NCBI GenBank assembly: GCA_963739005.1
Contig: CAVTYQ010000002.1
Coordinates: forward strand, 496,001-560,000
Reading direction: 5' to 3'
DNA length: 64,000 bases
DNA from: DASWJZ01 sp963739005
GTDB taxonomy: Bacteria > Pseudomonadota > Alphaproteobacteria > Rhizobiales > Afifellaceae
A program made the position numbers and the translations under genes. Of this stretch, positions 46,184 through 54,818 are shown piece after piece. Positions within the stretch are counted from its first letter, which is position 1; every line of letters starts with the position of its first letter. The notes beneath the pieces were generated by a model, which searched no databases, was not told the DNA's origin, and saw only the letters and a list, made by a program, of their open reading frames with translations.

Positions 46184-48062
46184 ATGGCCGAGAACCAAAT
46201 TCGCCTTAGCCAACTGATCGGCTATTACGGCCCTGGGGCGATGCTCGATCTCCCTGATCGCTCGGTGCTCGTGATGGGACTCGACCATTGGGACCAGCGC
46301 AGTGGCGCCTTTCGTCTAATCGAAGAGCAGCGGCTATCGAGACTTCTGCGCTTGCGGCTGCAGGACGACGATCGGCTTGCGACGAGTGGCGATCCGCAAT
46401 TGCGGACGCCGCCACTCGACGTTCGCGATCCCCGCGGGGCATCGCCCAAGGTCAGAGCCACCATCTTTCCACGTTGGTTTGTATGCGACGCGGTGCCGGG
46501 TTCCGCGCAGGATCGGCGACGGCTTGTGCGCTTTCAGCAGTTGGAGGCCCCCAAGCGCTTCGACTATAGGGGCGACGATGGCAAGCGACGGCGCGTGTCG
46601 CCGATTCGGTTCGTCTGCGGGTGCGAGGATGGCCATCTTCAAGACGTCGATTGGCGGCGCGTCGTCCACCAAAATATGACGGGCCGCGAAGGATGCCAGG
46701 AGCCGTTGTGGCTGGAGGATGGCGGTACGACCGGCGATCCTCGGCAGACCCGCGTCTCCTGTGAATGCGGCGCATCGCTCTCATTAAATGACCTGTTCCA
46801 ACCGGGCCGATTGGGCCCGTGTCGGGGAGCGTGGCCTTGGATCGACAATGATCGAGACCCAAACGGGTGCCGTCACATGCTTCGATTGCTGACGCGAAGC
46901 GCGACCAACACCTATTTTCCGCAGGTTACTCGCATCATTTCTCTTCCGGCTGAGGTTGATCAACTAGCCGAGCTAGTCCGGAGCGTGTGGTCAGCATTGC
47001 AGGCATGTTCCTCGGCGGAGGAGGTTAACCTAGCGCGACGTTTCAATCCTCAGGTCGCAGCAACGTTGGAAGGATATCCTGACGATCAGGTCTGGTCCCG
47101 CATCGCCGCGGCGCGGCGTCCCATCGATCAGCAGGACCAAGCAGAAAATCCGCGCCTTGCGGAATTCGCGATACTCGCAAGTGGTCAACCGGTTGTCGGA
47201 ACTCCGACTCCAGATACGTTGCTGCATGCCGAAACGCTTCCAAGGACCTCTTGGGACCCAAGCAACTCACCTCTATTGATGGGCATCTCTTCGCTGGTCG
47301 CGGTCCACAGGTTGCGAGAAGTAGCTTGCTTGTATGGCTTCACAAGGTTCGAACCGGCCCCGGTGGTTACCGAGGAGTTTGAGGATGTTGGCCTAGCCGT
47401 GCGTGGCGGGCCACTTGCGCGTAGTCCCACCTGGCTTCCCGCGGTTGAACAGTTCGGCGAAGGTCTCTTTCTCACTCTCGATCGCGATGCGCTTCAAAGC
47501 TGGCGTGCGCGACCTCAGGTGCAAGCTAGAATCGCGGCCCTGAGCATTGGCGCGGACCGATGGCTCCAACAGCGCCGCCAGCGGGGAGAGAACATCTCCG
47601 ATCGTGCCATCCGTGACCAGGTTCGTCCTGAGTACCCTTCTGGCCCATTCTCTTGCGCACGCGTTGATTACCGAGGTCGCCATCGACTGCGGTTATCCCG
47701 CGAGCTCGATTCGCGAGCGAATTTACATTTCAGCGGGACTCGGCAATGCGGTTCCAGCGGTCGGCATCCTGATCTACACCGCCTCGGCGGGAAATCAGGG
47801 TACGCTCGGAGGCCTCGTCGAGGTAAGCCGCCGGTTTGGGCAGGTGCTAGAAGGCGCGCTGGAAAGGCAGCGGTTGTGCTCTGGCGATCCCGTCTGTGCG
47901 GATCATGATCCAGCCGCAGCGACCGACGATCGGGCCCTCCACGGTGCTGCTTGCCACGGATGTCTCGTTATCGCCGAGACGAGCTGCGAAGCGCGAAACC
48001 TTTTTCTCGATCGCGCCCTCCTCGTGGATACCGTTGGTCCATCTGGCGTCGGGTATTTCTAG
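46184..48062 (+). pseudogene. drmB: DrmB-like DISARM protein (DUF1998), frameshifted near the C-terminus
   Basis: Read as one gene of about 625 residues. The N-terminus IRLSQLIGYYGPGAMLDLPD is the DrmB signature, followed by Cys-rich segments (VCGCEDGHLQDVDW; CECGASLSLNDLF). Between about 47570 and 47630 the reading frame changes: the C-terminal DUF1998 domain continues in another frame with LAHSLAHALITEVAIDCGY, RERIYISAGLG, GTLGGLVEVSRRFG and the final Cys cluster ACHGCLVIAETSC. The length is 3n+1. DrmB pairs with DrmA to form the DNA-binding complex of DISARM. It starts eight bases after drmA. Nothing after 48062 resembles drmC or a methylase. Confidence 0.83.
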
Positions 48063-48572
48063 CGCCATGTCCTCAGTCTCTCGGCGCGCCGATGGCGCTG
48101 AGCGGAAGGGCTTACGTCCAGGAAGGACCATGACTACCTCCTTTGAAAAGGAGTGAAGCTCACCCTGCCGGTGCTCTGCGATGTCGCGAGCAGCAACGAG
48201 ACTTCTAGACAGCAACACCTTCGGAGCGGCCGCCAGCGACGCCTACAGCGCCGCGACGTGGACTTAAGTGATGTGGAGCGTCTTCCACCTGCCGAAGGCG
48301 AAGCGCTTACCGTCAAACATGGGCGATGTCGTCTACTGGCACGATGATACGGCGTGGGGTGGCACGCGCGCATCTGCGTCGCTGTCGGGGCGGTCGCGAA
48401 CTCGTCGCCGGACGTTGCCGTCCGCCTTGCACGGAGCCGCCTGACGTTAACCGCCCGCAAGCTGGATCGCTGCAATCGGCGGGCTTTTGTGCTACATAGC
48501 CGATTGCCGATTTCACCCAACTTGCGGGCGCGTCCGACCACGGTCGGGCGCAACAGCTAAACCGGAGCGCCG
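48063..48572. other. Gene-poor stretch with short fragments
   Basis: Five hundred bases between drmB and the small pre-integrase gene. Only short open frames exist, such as 64 codons at 48153-48347, none with a recognisable domain or a good ribosome-binding site. It could contain decayed remains of further island genes. I find no convincing repeat, tRNA or terminator. Confidence 0.4.
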
Positions 48573-48782
48573 ATGGCCAGAGCGCCGCTCAAGTTCAAGC
48601 AATCTGACGTGACGCGAGCGGTCAAAGCCGCTCGCGCCGCCGGCCTTAACGTGGGCCGAATCGAGATCGACCCGAGCGGGCGCATCGTGCTTGTTTCACA
48701 GAATGACAATGCGCCGCCCGCCGAGACGGCGTTTGACCAGTGGAAGGCGTGGAAAAATGCGCATGCGGTTGAAGGGCATTAA
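48573..48782 (+). CDS. Small hypothetical protein upstream of the recombinase
   Basis: A 69-residue protein (MARAPLKFKQSDVTRAVKAA, then GLNVGRIEIDPSGRIVLVS). It has GGAG upstream and overlaps the recombinase gene by 26 bases. Proteins of this shape often precede tyrosine recombinases in alphaproteobacterial islands and may be excisionase-like accessory factors, but I do not recognise a named family and the function is unknown. Confidence 0.65.
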   Translation: MARAPLKFKQSDVTRAVKAARAAGLNVGRIEIDPSGRIVLVSQNDNAPPAETAFDQWKAWKNAHAVEGH

Positions 48783-49797
48783 TAGCGTCCGTAAGCGGCT
48801 CTCTGACGGGTCGTTCCGAACCTACTGGTATGCTTGGAAGGGCGGTCCTGCCCTGTCCGGCGAACCGGGCACGCCCGAGTTCGTCGCCAGCTACAATGAG
48901 GCCGTGAGCCGGAAGGTAGTGACGCCGAAGGGCTCGCTGCTTTCGATCCTCAATGCCTATCAGGACACGCCGAACTTCAACGACCTCGCGCCTCGCACGC
49001 GCGCCGACTACAAAAAACAGATCAAGCGAATCGAAGCCGAGTTCGCCGACTTCCCCCTTTCGGCAATAACGGACCGCCGCACGCGCGGCGAGTTCATGGC
49101 GTGGCGCGACAAGCTCGCGGTGACTTCGCGGCGGCAGGCGGACTATGCGTTTGCCGTGCTGGCGTTGATTCTCGCTTGGGCTTTCGACCGCGGCCTCGTC
49201 CTCTCCAATCCATGTGAGCGGTCCGGAAAGGTCTATCGGTCCAAGCGTGTCGAGAACATTTGGACCGCCGACGATGAAGCCGCCTTCATGGCGAAGGCTC
49301 CGGAGCATCTTCGGCTTGCGCTCATGCTCGCGCTCTGGACGGGGCAGCGCCAAGGCGACCTATTGCGCCTGCCGTGGTCCGCCTATGACGGCACGGTCAT
49401 ACGGCTCCGCCAAGGCAAGACCGGCGCGCGCGTCACCATCCCTGTCGGCGAGCCGTTGAAGGCGTTCCTGGACGCGACAAAGAAGCGGGCGGTGACAATC
49501 CTCACGACTGCGGACGGCAACTCCTGGACGGAGTCTGGCTTCCGTGCATCGTGGCGAACGGCATGCAAGCGCGCGGGCGTGAGCGGCGTCACCTTCCACG
49601 ATCTTCGCGGCACGGCGGTCACGCGCCTAGCGCTCGCAAACTGTAGCGAGGCGGAGATCGCCACGCTCACCGGGCATAGTCTTCGCGATATCGGCGCGAT
49701 CTTGGACACGCACTACCTGAAGCGCGATTCCGGCCTGGGGATGTCTGCCATCCGCAAGCGCGAGGCGCACGAAGCTGGAACGAAAATTCCCAACTGA
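48757..49797 (+). CDS. Tyrosine recombinase/integrase
   Basis: A 346-residue phage-type integrase. The N-terminal core-binding region is about residues 60-150. The catalytic domain carries all key residues: Arg in WTGQRQGDLLRLPW, His-x-x-Arg in FHDLRGTAVTRLA, His in LTGHSLRDI and the nucleophilic Tyr in LDTHYLKRDSG. ATG at 48757 or 48763 are both possible starts, and both overlap the small upstream gene. The gene ends 58 bases from the 3' end of tRNA-Met, the common arrangement when a tRNA 3' end is the attachment site. It appears intact, so the island may once have been or still be mobile. Confidence 0.9.
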   Translation: MRMRLKGINSVRKRLSDGSFRTYWYAWKGGPALSGEPGTPEFVASYNEAVSRKVVTPKGSLLSILNAYQDTPNFNDLAPRTRADYKKQIKRIEAEFADFPLSAITDRRTRGEFMAWRDKLAVTSRRQADYAFAVLALILAWAFDRGLVLSNPCERSGKVYRSKRVENIWTADDEAAFMAKAPEHLRLALMLALWTGQRQGDLLRLPWSAYDGTVIRLRQGKTGARVTIPVGEPLKAFLDATKKRAVTILTTADGNSWTESGFRASWRTACKRAGVSGVTFHDLRGTAVTRLALANCSEAEIATLTGHSLRDIGAILDTHYLKRDSGLGMSAIRKREAHEAGTKIPN

Positions 49798-49855
49798 GCG
49801 CCCAACTGCTCAGCGAGAGTTCAACGCGAGAAAGGAAAAAGCGCAGACAAACAAG

Positions 49856-49932
49856 TGGTAGCGGAGGAGGGACTCGAACCCCCGACACGCGGATTATGAT
49901 TCCGCTGCTCTAACCAACTGAGCTACTCCGCC
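49856..49932 (-). tRNA. tRNA-Met (anticodon CAT)
   Basis: A complete cloverleaf on the minus strand: acceptor GGCGGAG pairs with CTCCGCT, D-arm AGCTCAGTTGGTTAGAGC, anticodon stem GCGGA/TCCGC with loop ATCATAA (anticodon CAT, plus-strand 49896-49898), T-arm GGGGGTTCGAGTCCCTC and an encoded CCA. The overall form matches elongator Met; a CAT-reading tRNA-Ile modified to lysidine is less likely. The tRNA 3' end faces the integrase and island, marking the probable attachment site. Confidence 0.95.
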
Positions 49933-50095
49933 CCGGCCCGCGGGCATATACGTTTGGCTCGTCAGGGGGTCAAGGCGGGCGGCAGGGCGCCCGCCTCCCC
50001 CGCCGTCTGGCCGTTTGTGCTCGCCCGCCGCTCTTGTAAGATCGCGCCGGCAAGCGCGCAATGCGCCCATGTCTGGCGGAGAGCACGAGGACGGG

Positions 50096-50932
50096 ATGAC
50101 CGAAGCAGCCATCAAGACGATCGCGGTCCACCTTCCGACCGCAAGCCTCGCGGACTCGCTTTTAAATGTCGCCGTCCCGCTCGCCAAGGCGCAGGGCGCG
50201 ACGCTCGTCGGGGTTCATGTCGTCCCCGCCGTCATCGTCTATGCCGACGCCACCGTGTCGATGTCGACCGAGTTCATTGTGGCGCAGCAGGAGGCCTTTC
50301 AGGAGGACGCCAAGGCTGTCGAGGCAGCGTTCCGGTCGCGAGTCGAAGGAGCCGGCATCGATTATGAGTGGAGCACACGCGACACCGGCGACGAGCCGGC
50401 CATGCGCGCCGCTTCCACCCTCTGCAACGCGACCGACATGGTCGTTGCCGCGCAGTACCAGGACTCAATCCCCGCGGCCTCGGGCTATACGCCGGACGAA
50501 CTGGTGCTGGGCACCGGCCGTCCCGTGCTCATCGTGCCGAGTGCCGGCGCGTTTCCCGTCATCGGCAAGCGCGTTCTCGTCGCCTGGAACGGATCGCGCG
50601 AAGCCTCGCGCGCCGTGTTCGATTGCTTGCCGCTGCTTCAGCCCGACGCTCAGCTCCACCTCTTGACGGTCGACAGCCCGCGCGGCGATTCCACGTTGAG
50701 CCGACTTGCCCAAACACTCTCGCGCCACGGCATCAAACCGCTGACGCTGTCAACGTCGAAGAGCGATGGGCGTTCGACCGCGCAGGAGATCCTGAAGCAT
50801 GCCGGCGAGTTCGGCGCCGACCTTCTGGCGCTCGGCTGCTTCGGCCATTCGCGCCTGCGCGAAACCGTATTCGGCGGCGCCACGACGAGCATCCTGCGCG
50901 ACATGACGCTGCCGGTTCTCATGGCGCACTAA
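50096..50932 (+). CDS. Universal stress protein, tandem UspA domains
   Basis: A 278-residue protein with two UspA-type halves (about 1-145 and 155-278). The second half has the ATP-binding signature GCFGHSRLRETVFGGATTS (G-x2-G-x9-G-S/T type), while the first half lacks it. I chose the ATG at 50096 because MTEAAIKTIAVHLPT matches the start of the fold; earlier in-frame starts add an unlikely basic leader. It is monocistronic and lies just beyond the island tRNA. Such proteins support survival under stress; the trigger is not evident. Confidence 0.85.
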   Translation: MTEAAIKTIAVHLPTASLADSLLNVAVPLAKAQGATLVGVHVVPAVIVYADATVSMSTEFIVAQQEAFQEDAKAVEAAFRSRVEGAGIDYEWSTRDTGDEPAMRAASTLCNATDMVVAAQYQDSIPAASGYTPDELVLGTGRPVLIVPSAGAFPVIGKRVLVAWNGSREASRAVFDCLPLLQPDAQLHLLTVDSPRGDSTLSRLAQTLSRHGIKPLTLSTSKSDGRSTAQEILKHAGEFGADLLALGCFGHSRLRETVFGGATTSILRDMTLPVLMAH

Positions 50933-50947
50933 TCCGTATCGCGATCG

Positions 50948-51103
50948 TCAAATCCGTCCGGTCAAGAGAAGCACCACGACGACGATGAGGATGACGCCGA
51001 CGATGCCGGACGGGCCATAGCCCCAGCCGCGGCTGTAGCCCCAGTTCGGTATCGCCCCGACCAAGATCAGAATGAGGATGACGAGCAGTATGGTTCCGAG
51101 CAT
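50948..51103 (-). CDS. Small membrane protein of the DUF3309 type
   Basis: A 51-residue protein with two hydrophobic segments (MLGTILLVILILILVGAI and VGVILIVVVVLLLTGRI) separated by NWGYSRGWGYGPSG. The glycine/tyrosine-rich centre and paired helices match the DUF3309 group of small proteobacterial membrane proteins, of unknown function. GAGATCCTGCA lies in front of the ATG at 51103. It is convergent with the universal stress gene. Confidence 0.75.
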   Translation of the reverse strand: MLGTILLVILILILVGAIPNWGYSRGWGYGPSGIVGVILIVVVVLLLTGRI

Positions 51104-51269
51104 TGCAGGATCTCCGGCGGTCGCCAGACCGCATGTTCGCCCTCCGCGCCGGATCTGCGATCACGGCTCTGGATGCGTCATCAACGTGGTTGCAACGGAA
51201 GCGGTTCCCTAGTCGGCTTCCGGAGTTCGTCGGAAAGGCCCAGGCCGTCTTGCAATTTGAGGAGAGACA

Positions 51270-52211
51270 ATGAAGCCGGACGTTCTCGTCAACGGACAGC
51301 AGATGCCGCATGTGATGGAGGTGCTGGAGAAAGACTACACGCTCTTCAAGCTGCACGAGGCGAAGAATCCGGATGCGTTTCTGAAAGAGCTCGCGCCGCG
51401 CGTCCGCGCGATCGCGACGGGCGGCCACCACGGCGCGAGCGCCGCGCTGATCGACGCTCTCCCTAACCTCAAGATCATCAGCTCCGTCGGCGTCGGCACG
51501 GATGCGATCGACGTTGCATACGCGAAGAAGCGCGGCGTCGCTGTCTGTAACACGCCGGGCGTTCTCGACGACGACGTCGCCAACCTCGCAATCACCCTTC
51601 TTCTCGCCGTCACGCGGAAGTTCATCGCCTATGACCGCTATGTGCGCGAAGGACGCTGGGTGAAAGATGGCCTTCCTCCGCTGACCCACACGATAGCCGG
51701 GAGCAAGGTCGGAATGCTGGGCATGGGGCGGATCGGACAGGCGATCGCCGAAAAGCTCAAGGTGTTCCACTGCGAGGTTGCCTACCACACCCGCAGTCCA
51801 CGGCCGGACCTCCCCTATCGGCACTATCCCGACCTGGCGAAGCTGGCCGCCGACTCGAACGTGCTCGTCGTCATTGTTCCCGGCGGGGGCGGAACCGAGA
51901 AGCTCGTCGACCGCCGCGTCCTCGATGCACTCGGGCCGCAGGGCGTACTGATCAATATCGCCCGTGGCTCGGTCGTCGACGAGCCGGCGCTGGTCGCGGC
52001 TCTAAGGGAGGGTCGGCTCGGCGGCGCCGGGCTCGACGTCTTTGCCGACGAGCCGAACGTGCCCGCCGCCCTCTTCGCAATGGAGAATGTGGTTCTGCAG
52101 CCGCACCAGGGAAGCGCCACGGTCGAGACGCGGCGGGCGATGGGCGACCTGATGCTCGCCAACCTCGCCGCCTTCTTCGCCGGCAAGGCGCTCTTGAGCC
52201 CGCTTCCCTAG
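51270..52211 (+). CDS. 2-hydroxyacid dehydrogenase (glyoxylate/hydroxypyruvate reductase-like)
   Basis: A 313-residue NAD(P)-dependent dehydrogenase with Rossmann motif VGMLGMGRIGQAIAEKL (about residues 149-165), catalytic Arg in NIARGSVVDEPAL, Glu in LDVFADEPNVP and His in LQPHQGSATVE. The DVFADEPNVP and PHQGSAT forms are those of hydroxypyruvate/glyoxylate reductases. GGAGAG lies just before the ATG. It is outside the operator-controlled sugar-acid region and seems monocistronic. Its stop codon overlaps that of the convergent holin-like gene (shared CTAG). Confidence 0.87.
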   Translation: MKPDVLVNGQQMPHVMEVLEKDYTLFKLHEAKNPDAFLKELAPRVRAIATGGHHGASAALIDALPNLKIISSVGVGTDAIDVAYAKKRGVAVCNTPGVLDDDVANLAITLLLAVTRKFIAYDRYVREGRWVKDGLPPLTHTIAGSKVGMLGMGRIGQAIAEKLKVFHCEVAYHTRSPRPDLPYRHYPDLAKLAADSNVLVVIVPGGGGTEKLVDRRVLDALGPQGVLINIARGSVVDEPALVAALREGRLGGAGLDVFADEPNVPAALFAMENVVLQPHQGSATVETRRAMGDLMLANLAAFFAGKALLSPLP

Positions 52212-52630
52212 TCGCCGCTTCGCGCGCGCCGGCCGAACAGGAAGCCGAGAACGAGCGCGAGCCCCGCGATCACAAGCGCGGGATTCGCCGGAGGCGTCGA
52301 CCCAACCGCATCCGCAAGCCGCGCCATGTTGTCCTCCGCGGCGCTCGCTGGCGGCGCGCGCCGCGTCGCGGGGGAGCCCTTCATGCTCGCGATCAGGAAG
52401 AAGATCAGCGCAATGACGAGAAGCGCACCGCCGATGATCGCGGCGGAAGCGATCGGATTTAGAAGCTGCGAGAGATAAAGATGCGCGGCGACGAGCAGGA
52501 AACAGAAGCCGATCAGAAAAAGGACGGCGCCGATCGCCCCCAGGATGCCCTGGGTGACGAGCCGGCGCACGCGCCGCTTCAGTTCGGCGAGCGCGAACGC
52601 AAACCCGATCGAGCTTGCCAGCTTCAGCAT
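52208..52630 (-). CDS. Phage holin-family small membrane protein
   Basis: A 140-residue protein with two central hydrophobic helices (GAIGAVLFLIGFCFLLVAAHLYL and AAIIGGALLVIALIFFLIAS) and a third weak one at the C-terminus (ALVIAGLALVLGFLFG-RRARSGD). This is the Phage_holin_3_6-type arrangement seen in cellular stress proteins rather than true phage holins. It lies six bases downstream of the DUF883-like gene and is cotranscribed with it, a pairing common in proteobacteria. Confidence 0.8.
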   Translation of the reverse strand: MLKLASSIGFAFALAELKRRVRRLVTQGILGAIGAVLFLIGFCFLLVAAHLYLSQLLNPIASAAIIGGALLVIALIFFLIASMKGSPATRRAPPASAAEDNMARLADAVGSTPPANPALVIAGLALVLGFLFGRRARSGD

Positions 52631-52636
52631 CAGAAC

Positions 52637-52978
52637 CTAGCGGCGCGACATCAGGCCGATCAGGAACCCGAGCCCAAGCGCCACGAGGACGGCGGAGAAG
52701 GGATTGCGCTCGATATGCCCCTCGAGCGCTTCGCCGTAAGCGCGCGCACCTTCAATCGCCGCCTCCGCCTGGTCCTTGCCCTGTTGCTTGTAGTGCTCGG
52801 CGGTCCGCTCGGCCTTCGCACGCCCCTCGCGGACGCCCGACTTCACCAAGTCCGACAACGTCGTGCTGATTGCCGCGATATCGCTCTTCAGGGCCTCGAT
52901 CTGCGCCTCAAGCGATTCCACCTCGCTCGCGGCGGAACGCGATCCGGGTTTCGCCGTAGTCGTCGACTCGCTTGCCAT
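52637..52978 (-). CDS. DUF883 (ElaB/YqjD-like) membrane-anchored protein
   Basis: A 113-residue protein: an N-terminal Ser/Thr-rich segment (MASESTTTAKPGSRS), an amphipathic coiled-coil (ESLEAQIEALKSDIAAISTT onward), and a single C-terminal helix (SAVLVALGLGFLIGLMSRR) after HIERNPF. This is the YqjD/ElaB pattern, proteins that tether ribosomes or act in the inner membrane in stationary phase. I chose the ATG at 52978 because GGAGAGG precedes it and the family starts there. Confidence 0.85.
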   Translation of the reverse strand: MASESTTTAKPGSRSAASEVESLEAQIEALKSDIAAISTTLSDLVKSGVREGRAKAERTAEHYKQQGKDQAEAAIEGARAYGEALEGHIERNPFSAVLVALGLGFLIGLMSRR

Positions 52979-53104
52979 TAAGCCTCTCCTGTCTCCGGTC
53001 TGCAATTTGCGCTTTGCCGGATAACGATCCCCATCATCACGAAGTTCCGTTGAAGATGTGTTGCGCCAGATCAAGCAGGCGCGGGCGAAACCTTGCCGAA
53101 AGGT

Positions 53105-54262
53105 TTACGCCGCCTCGGCGTGCTCCGCGCCGGCACCGCGGCCCTCGATCGTGCCACCGCCGAGGACGCGCGCCTCCGCCCCTTCCGAATCGTAAAGGAC
53201 GCAGGCCTGACCGGGCGCCACGCCGAGCTCGTCGGCTGCAAGCTCCACGACCGTTCGCCCGCTCACAACGCGAAGCACCGCCGCGGCCGGCGGGCGGGTG
53301 GAGCGGACGCGGGCGAAGACCGGGGTCTCGCGTTCCGCCAAATCGCCGAGCGTTCCCTCGCCCAGCCAATTGAAGTCGCGAAGCGTGATCGAGCGCGTCG
53401 CCAGCGCGTCCCGCGGGCCGACGACGACGCGCGCATTCTCCGCGTCGAGCCGGACGACGAAGAGCGCCTCGCCCGCGGCGACGCCGAGCCCGCGCCGCTG
53501 GCCGACCGTGTAACGGATCACGCCGTCATGGCGCCCGAGCACCCGCCCGTCGACGTGCACGATCTCGCCGGGCCTGGCGGCGCCGGGCTTCAGCTTCTCC
53601 ACCACGTCGGAATAGCGGCCCTGCGGCACGAAACAGATGTCCTGGCTGTCGTGCTTGTCGGCGATCTTCAGCCCCGCTTCGCGCGCGATCGCCCGCGTCT
53701 CATCCTTGCTGAGGTCGCCGAGCGGGAAGCGCAGAAAGTCGAGCTGCGGCCGCGTCGTGGCGAAAAGGAAGTAGCTCTGGTCGCGGTCGAGGTCGCGCGG
53801 ACGAAAGAGCGCACGCCGCCCGTCGACGACCCGAGAGCGCACATAGTGCCCGGTCGCCATCGCCGCGGCGCCGAGCTCGTGCGCAGTGCGGAAGAGGTCG
53901 GCAAACTTGACCGTCTGGTTGCAGGAGACGCAGGGGATCGGCGTCTCCCCCATCGCGTAGCTCGCCGCGAACGGCTCGATCACGGCTTCGCGAAAGCGCG
54001 CCTCGTAGTCGAGCACATAGTGCGGAATGCCAAGCCGCGCGGCGACCTCGCGCGCGTCGTGGATATCCTGGCCGGCGCAGCAGGAACCGGCGCGATGCGT
54101 GGCCGCGCCGTGATCGTAAAGCTGCAGCGTGACGCCGAGCGCGTCATAGCCGGCGTTGCGGACAAGCGCCGCCACGACGGAGGAATCGACTCCGCCCGAC
54201 ATGGCGACGAGTACACGCGCCTTTTCCCGCGGTCCGGGAATATCGAGATCGACGTCCAACAT
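53105..54262 (-). CDS. mnmA: tRNA-specific 2-thiouridylase MnmA
   Basis: A 385-residue enzyme that thiolates U34 of tRNA-Lys, -Glu and -Gln. The PP-loop VAMSGGVDSSVVAALV (about residues 18-33) binds ATP. The catalytic cysteines are in TPIPCVSCNQTVKF and SQDICFVPQGRYSD. The length and the C-terminal beta-barrel end (QACVLYDSEGAEARVLGGGTI) are normal. It is monocistronic, and the 160-base gap to the divergent sciP gene holds the latter's promoter. Confidence 0.95.
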   Translation of the reverse strand: MLDVDLDIPGPREKARVLVAMSGGVDSSVVAALVRNAGYDALGVTLQLYDHGAATHRAGSCCAGQDIHDAREVAARLGIPHYVLDYEARFREAVIEPFAASYAMGETPIPCVSCNQTVKFADLFRTAHELGAAAMATGHYVRSRVVDGRRALFRPRDLDRDQSYFLFATTRPQLDFLRFPLGDLSKDETRAIAREAGLKIADKHDSQDICFVPQGRYSDVVEKLKPGAARPGEIVHVDGRVLGRHDGVIRYTVGQRRGLGVAAGEALFVVRLDAENARVVVGPRDALATRSITLRDFNWLGEGTLGDLAERETPVFARVRSTRPPAAAVLRVVSGRTVVELAADELGVAPGQACVLYDSEGAEARVLGGGTIEGRGAGAEHAEAA

Positions 54263-54426
54263 CAGGCTTTTTGCTCCGGCGAGCGGAAACTAGGCGCTGG
54301 GAACCCCGCCAGCAAGGGCCGTCCGTTGCCAAATCCTAAAGGAATTCAAGGCTGTCACTTAGGCGATTTTTAAGGGGAAGGGCCGTAGAAGCGATTGAAA
54401 GCAGTAGTCGCGTAAGAGTCACATTC

Positions 54427-54702
54427 ATGGCTGAACACATTCGTCCGCGCGTAAAATACGTGATCGGACCTGATGGAAGCCCGCTGACGATCGCCGACTT
54501 GCCGTCGACGAACACGAAGCGCTGGGTCATCCGCCGCAAGGCGGAGGTCGTGGCGGCAGTGCGCGGTGGGCTGCTTAGCCTCGAAGAGGCTTGCGAGCGG
54601 TATACGCTGACGGTCGAGGAGTTCCTCTCCTGGCAGATGTCGATCGACCAGCACGGCCTCGCCGGACTCCGCACCACCAAGATCCAGAAATACCGCAACT
54701 AG
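54427..54702 (+). CDS. sciP: SciP-like CtrA inhibitor (DUF1153 family)
   Basis: A 91-residue helical protein (HIRPRVKYVIGPDGSPLTI; NTKRWVIRRKAEVVAAVRGG; LLSLEEACERYTLTVEEFLSW) that matches the DUF1153/SciP family over its entire length. In Caulobacter SciP binds CtrA and blocks its activation of G1-specific promoters. Here it is only 3 kb from ctrA. A GAGTC (GANTC methylation site) lies at 54416-54420, just before the start codon, which may link its expression to replication-dependent methylation; that is inference. Confidence 0.88.
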   Translation: MAEHIRPRVKYVIGPDGSPLTIADLPSTNTKRWVIRRKAEVVAAVRGGLLSLEEACERYTLTVEEFLSWQMSIDQHGLAGLRTTKIQKYRN

Positions 54703-54818
54703 CCCGGGTGCACAGGCGAGCGCCTTGCCGTCCGCGCGGATTTGCGGCGACACGCGCACTTTCCCCCGCGTCTTTGCCCAAGTAAGGCTGTCGTCGGCCA
54801 AGGCCGAGCGACGCGGAA

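Larger units (their letters stand above)
40545..49932. mobile_element. Genomic island between a disrupted sensor gene and tRNA-Met
   Basis: The stretch holds a tyrosine recombinase facing a tRNA-Met gene, an XRE/ImmA-IrrE, PIN, DrmA, DrmB operon, small unknown genes and about 500 bases of gene-poor DNA. Base use looks less GC-rich than on either side. The left edge coincides with loss of the C-terminal half of a sensor gene. I could not find a duplicate of the tRNA 3' end at the left edge, so the original boundaries may have been lost by deletion; both limits are approximate. Confidence 0.6.

Noticed and set aside
48153..48347. A 64-codon frame as a DrmC remnant
   Set aside because: It has no phospholipase-D-type HKD motif and no other resemblance to DrmC.
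40545..49932. CRISPR array or phage structural genes in the island
   Set aside because: No regularly spaced repeats and no capsid, portal or terminase-like protein were seen.
52208..52630. Prophage holin
   Set aside because: It pairs with a DUF883-type gene and is not near lysis or other phage genes; it is a cellular membrane protein family despite the holin name.
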